Shown one piece after another: positions 35,574 through 44,464 of a DNA stretch of 64,000 bases. Positions within the stretch are counted from its first letter, which is position 1; every line of letters starts with the position of its first letter. The translations under genes were made by a program, and so were the position numbers. The stretch spans positions 1 through 64,000 of the forward strand of contig CAZKFT010000007.1 in assembly GCA_964552205.1 (NCBI GenBank), written 5' to 3'. The DNA comes from JAIVGZ01 sp964552205. Lineage in GTDB: Bacteria; Pseudomonadota; Gammaproteobacteria; Natronospirales; JAIVGZ01. The notes below the pieces were generated by a model that had not been told where the DNA came from, did not search any database, and worked only from the letters and a program-made list of their open reading frames with translations.

Positions 35574-36422
35574 TTATTGAAAAGGTAATCCTTTGAGTTC
35601 TTCAAACTGCTCTCGATCGATCTTGGGCAAATGTTGAGCGTCTTGTGTTATTTTCAAACAGCTTTCAAGTATTTTTGTGTTTGATCGAAGATCCTGCAAG
35701 AGTCTCTGGCGTTTGTTGATTTGTGCATAAAACATTTCATAGGCCTTGTCTTCTTTGACTTTGAGCTTCATGGTTTCAAATTCCTCGCCATACTTTCGTT
35801 TTTTGGAGATTGTTTTGTCAGGGTCCAAGAGGATAAACCGATCACGTTCCGAAAAGAGGTTGTATACTCCAACCAAAACAGCAATTTGACTTCTTGTAAG
35901 ACATGCAAACTGGTTGAGAATGTTGGGATGCCAGATATAGCCTCTTGGTTCATCCAATCCGTTGGTGACAATCCCTGAATGATGATAGACTCGCACGTTG
36001 AGTACAGGATACTTGAGAGTATCAAAAAAATGAATGGAATAATAGGCTGATTCGGGTACTCTGGAAATATTCACCGCATAGACCAGTTCGTGATCGTTAA
36101 GCAGAGTCTCCACCAACCAATCCAGTTTTTCCGTGCGAGTGCGAGGTTTGACCAACGTTGTGGGAGAGGTCATCACAGACCGCAAGGCTTCCTTGTTGGA
36201 GAGGGCTACATTCAACCAATCGTCACGTGGAATATAACGAGAAATCAAATGGACGAGACTTGATGAGAATATTTTTCCAAGAATAGTGTCGTGAAAAGGA
36301 ATGTGTCCTTCTTGTTCGAAAATCAGTTTTTTTGTGATGGGACAGAGGTCGAGATATGATTTTTCTTCGGCAATGTGAAAAGGTTGAACGATTTCCACCT
36401 CTTCTTTCGAAAGATCTTCCAT
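35574..36422 (-). CDS. F-box-like protein, paralogue of 3943-4770, 282 aa
   Basis: The start MEDLSKEEVEIV at 36422 is preferred. The longer frame to 36482 would begin with the ATG that is part of the promoter palindrome itself. It shares PFHDTILGKI, DDWLNVA, PRTRTEKLDWLVETL, VRVYHHSGIV and YIWHPNILNQF with the 3943 protein, then a C-terminal coiled coil. Probably an adaptor protein. Confidence 0.65.
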   Translation of the reverse strand: MEDLSKEEVEIVQPFHIAEEKSYLDLCPITKKLIFEQEGHIPFHDTILGKIFSSSLVHLISRYIPRDDWLNVALSNKEALRSVMTSPTTLVKPRTRTEKLDWLVETLLNDHELVYAVNISRVPESAYYSIHFFDTLKYPVLNVRVYHHSGIVTNGLDEPRGYIWHPNILNQFACLTRSQIAVLVGVYNLFSERDRFILLDPDKTISKKRKYGEEFETMKLKVKEDKAYEMFYAQINKRQRLLQDLRSNTKILESCLKITQDAQHLPKIDREQFEELKGLPFQ

Positions 36423-36474
36423 GGTGGGAACTTGATGAAAAAAATTTGTGTTTGATGGGGCGATTGTTCTTGGC

Positions 36475-36505
36475 TCGGTCATGATCGGGTCGCGACGCGA
36501 CCATG
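36475..36505. promoter_or_regulatory. Palindromic promoter element copy 8
   Basis: CGGTCATGATCGGGTC then GCGACGCGACCATG, between divergent starts 36422 (-) and 36574 (+). Confidence 0.65.
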
Positions 36506-36573
36506 TGTGAAATTTGGATCCGCGAGGAAGCGAATTTTTTTCGGTGTAAAGTGGATAGACAAATTTTGCAAAG

Positions 36574-39500
36574 ATGAGCGGTGTGAATATTTATGGATGT
36601 CAGCAAGTTTGTTTAAATTGCGATCCAAACTCAAATGCAGAGAAAGATTTGATTGCTGTGTGGAAAGTGATAGACACTGAAGAAAATCTGGAATACACAG
36701 CAGGAGAAGGGGTAAATACAATTGGCACCCCATGGGACAGTGTTCTCGATCGCCCGTTTAACTTGACATTTACGGATGAAAATGATTGGGTGGGTTCGCT
36801 TAGTAATACTGTGGTTTTTTTAGCAATTCAAAGTGATGGAAAATTTTTGGTTGCATTGAACGTCTCCCCTTATCTGATTCGCTTACATAACGACGGAAGT
36901 GTTGATGGCGACTTTCAGTTTCCGGGAGCAAATAATACTGTGAACGCTATAGCAATACAGCAAGATGCAAAGATTATTATTGGTGGAGGTTTTACATCTG
37001 TGGGTGGACAAACTCGTAATGGAATCGTTCGATTGAATGAAAACGGAACCATTGACTCTTCGTTTAATATTGGAAATGGATTCGATAATTTTGTAAATTC
37101 AATTGTTGTAATCCCATCAACCCAAAAAGTTCTCGTTGGTGGAGCTTTCTTATCATACAATGGAGTGATAAATTGGCGAGGTCTTGTCAGATTGAATAGT
37201 AATGGATCGTTAGACAATTCATTCAACAATGGTAGTTCTGGCCTTAACGGTAGCGTTGCAAGAATATTTCTCGACGTTGTTGAGAGAATAATGATCGCTG
37301 GTGATTTTACTACATATTCTAGTCAAAATCGAAATGGTATTGCACGTATACAAAGCAACGGAGTAATAGATACGTCATTCAATCCAGGAGCAGGTATCGG
37401 TGGAGGGGGTGTGTATTCATTTGCTATAAACAATTCGAATCAAATCGCCATAGGAGGTGATATTACTTCCTACAACAATGTTGCAATAAGTCATATTGCA
37501 CTACTCAATGATAACGGAAGCCTCGTTTTGGATAGTTCGTTGCCTCGATATGGAACCGGATTCAATAGCATTGTTCTTCAAACAATTTTTCAACCTGATG
37601 GTAAACTGCTCGCTTGTGGTTTTTTTACGACCTATCAATCTCTCCCGGCAAATAGACTTATTCGGATAAACGTAGATGGTTCTCTGGATACAACATTCCG
37701 TATTGGAACTGGTCTCAGTAATTCTGCAACTGCTATGGTTTTACAACCTGACCAAAAAATAGTTGTGGGTGGTAGTTTTCAAACTTACAATAGTCGAACC
37801 GCCAATCGTATTGTACGGGTTAGACCTTACGCCCTGATTGACAACATTCCTCTGAACCAGTATGCTATCTTATCAAGTGAGCCCAATCAAGAAACTCTTG
37901 GACGTTACAAAATCCAAATTCAAATGATTGACGGTTACGAGTACATTCATAATGCACAAGTCGTGCCTTTTATTGCTACACCAGTTATTGACGTCAATAT
38001 CACTCGATCGTCCAACTCTCTTGTGTATCTCTACGGTACTGACATTGAATGTAACGAGTTTCAATCAACCGAACCAATCCCACCTATTGCAGAGTATAAT
38101 AATACTACGATTGAAATTTATCAAACCGAAACACTTCGATTCAGACCAGTCCACAGATCTCAAATATGCCCTTCTGAATTTTTGGTTTATACGAATGTTC
38201 TTCTAAGTGATATTTCGTACGAGATTGTCTATGCCGGCCCTGGTAGCTATACGGGGGATCTGGGTGAAATCTTTTTTGAAAATGTTTTACAAGATGGTCA
38301 AATCTGTTTCCGTTATCAGTTGGATTCGTTCCTTACCGAACCTCTAGAAATCCAAATCTTGTTAAGCTATACAACTTCATTTCTTGAATACAACGATTTT
38401 CTTGTACAAGAAGCTTCCAATATTGAAGACAATGAGACCGATATTATTTCCATTCGCATATTACCGGTTCTTGTCACTTTGTCTCGAGGAGTTTCTTCAA
38501 ACCTATACGACAGTAATGGAGACCCTATTTCAATTAGCTGCTCGGACCCAACAAATCTTGTTGAAGTCACCGATCAAATCTTGGACGTTTCTGGGTGTCA
38601 ACAACTTTGTTTGCAGTGTGACGTGGAAATCAAAGCCGCAAAAAAGGATTGGATTGCTGTTTGGAAAATAGTGGATACTGAAACAAACACAGAATACACA
38701 GCAGGCGTAGGGGTAGAAACAACTGGAACTCCGTGGAATAGCAACCCAAATCGCCCGTTTGACTTGACGTTTCCAAATCAAAATTGGGTAGGATCACTTG
38801 GCCCTGGTGTTGTCATAAATGTTGTTACACTTCAAGGAGATGGAAAATTTTTGGTTGGATTTACGGGTTCACCGTATCTTATTCGATTAAACCGTGATGG
38901 AAGTGCCGATAATACTTTTTCATTTGCTGGAACAACTGGTCTATCTACCAGTATAAATGCAATAGCCATTGAGCAAGATGGAAAGATTGTCATAGGTGGG
39001 AATTTTACGTCTATTGGGGGTCAAAGCCGCAACAGAATTGCTAGACTGAATGAAAATGGAACTCTAGATTCTACCTTTAGTGTTGGAACTGGATTTGGTC
39101 CGTCAGGTTCTCAAGTCAATGCCATTGTGATTCAGGAGACGCAAAAAATTGTTGTTGGTGGAAATTTCACTTCTTATCAAGGATTGGGATGGCAAGGACT
39201 TGCCAGACTAAATAATGATGGATCATTAGACACGACATTTAACAATGGCAGTTCGGGTCTCACTAGCACTGTTTTAAGAATATTCCTTGACAGTTTTGGA
39301 AGGATTTTGATATCAGGAAATTTTACCGCGTATTCTGGTCAAAGTCAAATAGGAATTGCACGCTTACAAAGCAATGGAGTATTAGATTCATCATTTAATT
39401 CAGGAACAGGCATTTCTGGAGGAGCTGTTAGTTCCTTTGCTGTCAACGAGTTTGATCAAATTATTCTGGGAGGTTCATTTACTTTATACAACAATGTTTC

Positions 39501-40842
39501 AACAAATAGAATTGTTCTGGTCAATGATGACGGTAGTATTGTTCTGGATAATTCGTTACCTCGATATAGAGCAGGATTTAACAATGACGTTCTTCGTCTT
39601 ATTCTGCAACCTGATGGTAATCTGCTCGCATGTGGTTCATTCACGACGTACCAATCACTACCAGCAAACAGAATTATTCGAATTAGCCAAGATGGTTCTA
39701 TGGACACATCATTCCGAACGGGCATTGGTTTCACTGACGTTGCAACCGCCATGGCTCTCCAACCCGATAAAAAAATAGTTATTGGGGGTTCGTTTTTGAG
39801 TTACAATGGGCAAACAACGAATCAACTTGTACGTTTAACCCCGTATGGCTCGATCGACACTATTTCTACCAATGAATATGCTATTCTTTCAAGCGATGCA
39901 ACTCAAAATATCCTCGACCGATACAAACTCCACATAGAAATGATTGATGCCTACGAGTACCTTGACAATTCTCAAGTGGTACCATTCACTTACACACCAC
40001 TCATCGACGTTGAAATTACAAAAGGTCCTTCGAGCCTTTCGTATCTCTATGCGGTGGATGAATTATGCTCTACGGTTGGCAATCCAAATACTACATTTGA
40101 GTACAGCAACAACTTTATTGAGATTTACCCTGGACAAACACTCCACTTCAAACCTGTTCGTAAATCTGAAGGCTGTTTGGGTTCCGAGTTCTTGGTATAC
40201 AAAAATCCCATGACGACCGAAATAGAAACCGTGTTGATGCCTATGATTGACGCATATACTGGAGATCTTGGACAAATCTCACTTGAAAACCACGTCGCAG
40301 AGAATGATGTCTGTTTGTTTTATTCATTCCAGTCGGAGCTCACTCAACCACTCGAACTTCAAATTCTGATCTCCTATTCAGAATCGTTTCTCGATGGAAA
40401 TAACCTCCTTCTCTCGGAAGCCCCAGACATGACCAACAACGAATATGATGTGATTCTTGTTCGAATTTTGCCCCTCTTACAAAATTTCACCCTGTATCAA
40501 GGATCTGCCGTCGAACAATATGACAATGTCGGCACAGAAAATGATCTTAGCTGTATCTATTCTGGTGACGCCTCTTCTACAACCTTGTTCAACCAAGCGG
40601 TTCCTTTTCAATCGAGTTCTTCCCAGTGTCAAACCTGCATCCCTAAAACACAAGTATTGACAGCAAGGAAACCAGCCACTGAATCACAGTCTTTTTCTCA
40701 AGCGTTGACAGCAAGGAAACCAACCCAACCTTTTCAACCATCCCGACCTCAACGAAATTTCTTGTCAAACATTCAGCCTTTTACTGCAAAAAAAGCATCC
40801 ACTTCGGTCAAATCACGCTTTAGTTCATTTATCTATCAATAA
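36574..40842 (+). CDS. Delta-60 repeat beta-propeller protein, 1422 aa
   Basis: Many copies of the delta-60 repeat pattern (DGKxLVGGxFT...RN-IARLNxDGSLDTSFN), for example NENGTIDSSFNIGNGF and NDGSLDTTFNNGSSG. This repeat is known mainly from bacterial extracellular proteins. The protein is an internal duplication: residues about 1-680 and 685-1360 are homologous, each starting GCQQ-CLxCD...DxIAVWK-DTE. The tail has repeated LTARKP units. There is no signal peptide or membrane helix. A related half-length protein lies at 51394. Possibly a virion fibre or surface protein. Confidence 0.75.
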   Translation: MSGVNIYGCQQVCLNCDPNSNAEKDLIAVWKVIDTEENLEYTAGEGVNTIGTPWDSVLDRPFNLTFTDENDWVGSLSNTVVFLAIQSDGKFLVALNVSPYLIRLHNDGSVDGDFQFPGANNTVNAIAIQQDAKIIIGGGFTSVGGQTRNGIVRLNENGTIDSSFNIGNGFDNFVNSIVVIPSTQKVLVGGAFLSYNGVINWRGLVRLNSNGSLDNSFNNGSSGLNGSVARIFLDVVERIMIAGDFTTYSSQNRNGIARIQSNGVIDTSFNPGAGIGGGGVYSFAINNSNQIAIGGDITSYNNVAISHIALLNDNGSLVLDSSLPRYGTGFNSIVLQTIFQPDGKLLACGFFTTYQSLPANRLIRINVDGSLDTTFRIGTGLSNSATAMVLQPDQKIVVGGSFQTYNSRTANRIVRVRPYALIDNIPLNQYAILSSEPNQETLGRYKIQIQMIDGYEYIHNAQVVPFIATPVIDVNITRSSNSLVYLYGTDIECNEFQSTEPIPPIAEYNNTTIEIYQTETLRFRPVHRSQICPSEFLVYTNVLLSDISYEIVYAGPGSYTGDLGEIFFENVLQDGQICFRYQLDSFLTEPLEIQILLSYTTSFLEYNDFLVQEASNIEDNETDIISIRILPVLVTLSRGVSSNLYDSNGDPISISCSDPTNLVEVTDQILDVSGCQQLCLQCDVEIKAAKKDWIAVWKIVDTETNTEYTAGVGVETTGTPWNSNPNRPFDLTFPNQNWVGSLGPGVVINVVTLQGDGKFLVGFTGSPYLIRLNRDGSADNTFSFAGTTGLSTSINAIAIEQDGKIVIGGNFTSIGGQSRNRIARLNENGTLDSTFSVGTGFGPSGSQVNAIVIQETQKIVVGGNFTSYQGLGWQGLARLNNDGSLDTTFNNGSSGLTSTVLRIFLDSFGRILISGNFTAYSGQSQIGIARLQSNGVLDSSFNSGTGISGGAVSSFAVNEFDQIILGGSFTLYNNVSTNRIVLVNDDGSIVLDNSLPRYRAGFNNDVLRLILQPDGNLLACGSFTTYQSLPANRIIRISQDGSMDTSFRTGIGFTDVATAMALQPDKKIVIGGSFLSYNGQTTNQLVRLTPYGSIDTISTNEYAILSSDATQNILDRYKLHIEMIDAYEYLDNSQVVPFTYTPLIDVEITKGPSSLSYLYAVDELCSTVGNPNTTFEYSNNFIEIYPGQTLHFKPVRKSEGCLGSEFLVYKNPMTTEIETVLMPMIDAYTGDLGQISLENHVAENDVCLFYSFQSELTQPLELQILISYSESFLDGNNLLLSEAPDMTNNEYDVILVRILPLLQNFTLYQGSAVEQYDNVGTENDLSCIYSGDASSTTLFNQAVPFQSSSSQCQTCIPKTQVLTARKPATESQSFSQALTARKPTQPFQPSRPQRNFLSNIQPFTAKKASTSVKSRFSSFIYQ

Positions 40843-40850
40843 ACATTTAT
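40838..40850. terminator. Shared AATAAA/TTTAT gene end
   Basis: AATAAACATTTAT contains both stop codons of the convergent genes 36574 (+) and 40847 (-). Confidence 0.6.
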
Positions 40851-41610
40851 GATGATTTGGCTTCGATGTACACCAAGGGAATTCCCACCTCCATATCTTT
40901 GAGAGCGGTAACAGTAATTCGTCCAGCACCATTCACATTGAATTCACAGTTTGGTTCATNNNNNNNNNNNNNNNNNNNNNNNNNNNNNNNNNNNNNNNNN
41001 NNNNNNNNNNNNNNNNNNNNNNNNNNNNNNNNNNNNNNNNNNNNNNNNNNNNNNNNNNNGCGGTAACAGTAATTCGTCCAGCACCATTCACATTGAATTC
41101 ACAGTTTGGTTCATTTGGGGTTTGAGCACGACTCATTCGTGAGGCATAGCAGTAAAGAAGTCGGGCATCTCGACAAATGATGGCGTGCTTTAAACGCATT
41201 GCAAGAGAGCCCATTCTCTGTCGTGTTTCTTCGTTTTTCTTTTGGTTGCTGAAACCGCTGAAGAGCTCTGCAGTTCTCTTGATTTGAGAATTGGACAATC
41301 TAGAGGGGGGAGTCTTAACCAAGATATCTTTCATCTTTTTGTCGATATTTTTTTGAAGAATATAGTCGACAAACACATGCTCCACAATGTTTACATTCAT
41401 AAAAGACTCGTGAGGAATAAAGGCGATCACAGGATCTTCCACAATCAATTCTTCACCTTTGGTGATCGGTTTTACAGTTACGATATGATCATCGACAATA
41501 TGGACCCCCTCATGAACTTGTTCAAAGCGTTGCTCTGTGACAGCAACAATGGGCTTTAACTTGTCCTTTTCAAAGTTGATAAAAATACCTTTGATGTTTG
41601 CAGAATCCAT
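40847..41610 (-). CDS. Degenerate SET-domain-like protein (gap inside), 202 aa after repair
   Basis: The opening (GVHIVDDHIVTVKPITKGEEL then IVEDPVIAF) and the end (SRMSRAQTPNEPNCEF then GRITVTALKDMEVGIPLVY) follow the order of a SET methyltransferase domain. The usual NHSC-x-PNC is reduced to MSRAQTPNEPNC and the GEEL-x-x-Y near the end to GIPLVY. It is therefore probably catalytically altered. Removing 155 bp (N run plus duplicate) gives 609 bp, exactly 203 codons, with a stop in AATAAA context. Histone or ribosomal protein methylation cannot be assumed. Confidence 0.6.
40960..41114. other. Assembly gap with duplicated 55-bp flank
   Basis: 100 N (40960-41059) followed by 41060-41114, an exact copy of 40905-40959. 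Deleting the 155 bp restores the SET-like gene. Confidence 0.85.
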
Positions 41611-41737
41611 TGATTTACTTTGATAGTGAGCAATTCAGAGCAGAATGCGCCATCAGGTAGCAGCTTTTTCGGATCTCTGTTTCTTGTCCTTTCATATGAT
41701 AGAGACAAAAAAAACGATCCGAAAAATTTTTATATAT

Positions 41738-42523
41738 TTACGGCTTCTTTTTGCATTCGCGTTTGTGGACTTTCCAATCATACTTTTGACAGTCCTTGGT
41801 GCAGTAAAATGTTTCTCGGCATAGAGCACAACCTAGGAGTGGTTCGGTAAAACGATTGAGGCAGCATCGGCACGTTTTTGGGATGAGATCGGCGTAGCGA
41901 GGATCTGAGGGATCGACGATGTACATGCAATTCTTTCGTCGTTTAAAAGGACTTGTCGTCTCGGATCGTAAAGAGGAAGAGGAAAATGAACCATTGGGGT
42001 TTGGAAAAAGGATATCGACGACACTTTCGCCTGTCCCGTTTTGAAATTTAAATTGAGTGCCGCCATTGCCAAAAGGTGGAGGACCATCGCACGGAGTGAC
42101 GTCAAACCAGGAGGCACTCTTCAGGTCACAGTAATAGACAATATCTTGTCCTGGATTGGATGGATTGACACAAGAACCTCGAGTTCGCTTCCAATGGATC
42201 GCACTATCAAAATCAAAGATATCTTTGAAAGGAATCTTGGTCTTTGCGGCTATTTCTTCGAGAAATTCGAGATGTCCAGGTTTGGCGTGCCAGCGAATAG
42301 AAGTATCTCGGATTTGAGATCGAGCAAACGTTTTACCAGTGAAATAAAGGTCAAAAGTATCAAATTTGCGAGCTTTTGAAACAAACAAATCAAAGATTTC
42401 GAGAGGGATATTCGACTGGAGACAATAATTTTTGAGGAACTGTTGATTGTTGGACAGAGTATGAAAATTCAACATGAACTCAAGAGGAATCCCAGAAGCA
42501 GCATTTTCAAGTCTTTTCGACAT
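41738..42523 (-). CDS. MYND zinc-finger protein, 261 aa
   Basis: The start MSKRLENAASGIP (42523) is chosen because the upstream frame crosses the promoter element. The C-terminus CRCCLNRF...CALCRETFYCTKDCQKYDWKVHKREC is a full MYND finger. The N-terminal 200 residues are helical without a known motif. Same layout as the gene at 30155. Confidence 0.8.
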   Translation of the reverse strand: MSKRLENAASGIPLEFMLNFHTLSNNQQFLKNYCLQSNIPLEIFDLFVSKARKFDTFDLYFTGKTFARSQIRDTSIRWHAKPGHLEFLEEIAAKTKIPFKDIFDFDSAIHWKRTRGSCVNPSNPGQDIVYYCDLKSASWFDVTPCDGPPPFGNGGTQFKFQNGTGESVVDILFPNPNGSFSSSSLRSETTSPFKRRKNCMYIVDPSDPRYADLIPKTCRCCLNRFTEPLLGCALCRETFYCTKDCQKYDWKVHKRECKKKP

Positions 42524-42547
42524 TTTTAACTTTTGGAAAAAAGACCA

Positions 42548-42567
42548 CGACCTGGTCGTGTCGTGAA
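42548..42567. promoter_or_regulatory. Palindromic promoter element copy 9
   Basis: CGACCTGGTCGTGTCGTGAA, a diverged copy between starts 42523 (-) and 42650 (+). The spacing to the minus gene is shorter than usual. Confidence 0.45.
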
Positions 42568-42649
42568 ACTCCGCGAACCTTGGGAATTTTGACAAATCGT
42601 TGGGAGAGAAAGAAAAAGATAAGCAGTACACTTATAGAATGCAGATGAG

Positions 42650-42925
42650 ATGTGGGATCAAATCGTAGGCTTTTCTACGATTGATCACAAGCATGCGATT
42701 CAAAACCTGTGTGAGCGAATTGAAGAAGAATGTCATGTAGGGTGTTATTGGTACCTGTGGCGATCAGAGAATCGAGTTTGTGTCCTGTATCCCGAGAGCC
42801 GACTCAACATTCGCTGCTCGCTCGACTTTTGGAAAAGAGGGGAAGACGAGTTTTATGTCCGCATCAAACACTATTCTTACACATACGACCCTTTACCTGC
42901 CAGAAAAAACATGCATTTGGAGTAA
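42650..42925 (+). CDS. Small unrecognised protein, 91 aa
   Basis: A compact alpha/beta protein with a central aromatic segment (CYWYLWRSENRVCVLYPE). No family known. An ACTTATAGAATG AT-rich element lies about 20 bp before the ATG. Confidence 0.55.
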   Translation: MWDQIVGFSTIDHKHAIQNLCERIEEECHVGCYWYLWRSENRVCVLYPESRLNIRCSLDFWKRGEDEFYVRIKHYSYTYDPLPARKNMHLE

Positions 42926-42980
42926 GAAATTCTATATACATAAAATACAAATATATACATAAGATTCTTAAGAAAGACGC

Positions 42981-43586
42981 TTAATCGAGCTTTTGGGATT
43001 CGGTTTCATCAGAGGATTCTTCGGTTCTTGTTTCCTTTGCTTGAATTTTTGTCATTTGTCGGTTGACGGCTTGTTTGAGTTCCTCTTGAAACTTGTCCAT
43101 CAAGGATTGCTGGATACCAGAAGGCACTTCGTATTTGAACTTGAGAGAGACAGGCTTCGGCATTGTAGTAGTGCGAGAGCGAACAATTGGTTGGCGAATG
43201 GAAGAGTACAGAGCCATATGGTCAATCGTGTTGACGGGTTCGGTCTCAGAAGTATGTTTCAAATCTTTCAATACTGGAAGAATACCAAAAGAACAAACAG
43301 ATACCTCGGAATAGGACCAATAGCTTTGCATGCGTTTACAAACCTCAACTCGATCGTTCTCACCCCGCTTCAAAACGTATCCGTTTACAATCTTTTTCAA
43401 AAGTTCAGGATTCTCAAGCTGATGGGGGATGAAATTATCGAGACCGATTTTGTTGATCACAAATTGTTCAGCACGCTGCACAAGAGCAGAGTCAGCGGCA
43501 CTGCGGGTGAGGAATAATCCTCGGCAGGTTTGACTCATTGTGATAGCGTCTTGTTGATACACAGTATAAAACAACACTTCTTCCAT
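42981..43586 (-). CDS. F-box-like protein, 201 aa
   Basis: The start MEEVLFYTVYQQDAITMSQT is chosen (43586; 43604 possible). The first 35 residues, ending CRGLFLTR, resemble the helices of an F-box with TCRxLF in the expected place. The remainder is helical with a charged tail (KETRTEESSDETESQ). The F-box call is weak. Confidence 0.5.
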   Translation of the reverse strand: MEEVLFYTVYQQDAITMSQTCRGLFLTRSAADSALVQRAEQFVINKIGLDNFIPHQLENPELLKKIVNGYVLKRGENDRVEVCKRMQSYWSYSEVSVCSFGILPVLKDLKHTSETEPVNTIDHMALYSSIRQPIVRSRTTTMPKPVSLKFKYEVPSGIQQSLMDKFQEELKQAVNRQMTKIQAKETRTEESSDETESQKLD

Positions 43587-43709
43587 GATTAAAATATGAT
43601 ACAAAAGGAATGATTTTAAATTACAAATCTATGTATTTCAACAACAAAAATTCTTGAAAAAGGTATGTCTTATCATTTTTATTCGAGTATCGTGTTGTCT
43701 CATTTCCTT

Positions 43710-44363
43710 TTAATTACAAAGGCAAGCACGAAGAGTGTCATGGTACGATGGTTGCAGTTTGAGTTTCCATTGCTCTACGACTTGTGGGATCTTGTCACCA
43801 AATAAATGGTTTAATGTCTCCAGGCCTACAGACACCACAAACACTGGATCGAGTGAGGGATGTTCATAAAAACAGAGCCTGTTCATTTGCACATCGGGTT
43901 CTTCCACGCTGACTCTCTCGAGCGAATATTTCCAGTTTTGATTTACAGTGTAACAAAAGTAAGCAACTGGCTGTTTCGGTTCGCCAAATGATAAACCAAA
44001 ATACCACTCCAAGGTTGGTGGATACTCGAAAAGGTTGGTTCTTGATTGAAACGAAGCAAAACTATCATACAATTGGCCTGTGTAGATCTTTCCAGTATTT
44101 TGGTACTCGACAAAAAGTTGAGAAATAAGAGTTGTGTATTCGGGAAGATGTTGAGTTAAATATGTTTTCAAACTTTCTTGTCGCTGTTCTACACGGCATT
44201 TCTCTTCGTATTCTAAACTCTGTTCAGAGTTGGACAAAAGACGTTCCAATTCTTCACGATAGTCTTCCACAAACTGATTGGTACTATTGATAGACTCACA
44301 TGAGGTGTTTGGTGAGCTCAACGTTACAAGAAATTCGCGAGCATTAATCATTTGTTTCTCCAT
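43710..44363 (-). CDS. Unrecognised protein, 217 aa
   Basis: Coiled-coil N-terminal half (EELERLLSNSEQSLEYEEK), then an alpha/beta C-terminal domain (PTLEWYFGLSFGEPKQPVAY). No motif recognised. Divergent from the LOV photoreceptor gene with a 101-bp spacer. Confidence 0.6.
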   Translation of the reverse strand: MEKQMINAREFLVTLSSPNTSCESINSTNQFVEDYREELERLLSNSEQSLEYEEKCRVEQRQESLKTYLTQHLPEYTTLISQLFVEYQNTGKIYTGQLYDSFASFQSRTNLFEYPPTLEWYFGLSFGEPKQPVAYFCYTVNQNWKYSLERVSVEEPDVQMNRLCFYEHPSLDPVFVVSVGLETLNHLFGDKIPQVVEQWKLKLQPSYHDTLRACLCN

Positions 44364-44464
44364 CTTCTCATCTCAAAAGAAGTAATACTATTTTTAATAA
44401 CTTGGGTTTTCATATATTCTGGCAGTTGAAAAAGAACGCCAGTTAAGATCAATAGTTACAAAAG

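Noticed and set aside
36574..40842. Tandem DNA repeats in this gene as a CRISPR-like or minisatellite array
   Set aside because: The repetition is protein-level (delta-60 units) with diverged DNA and no constant spacers.
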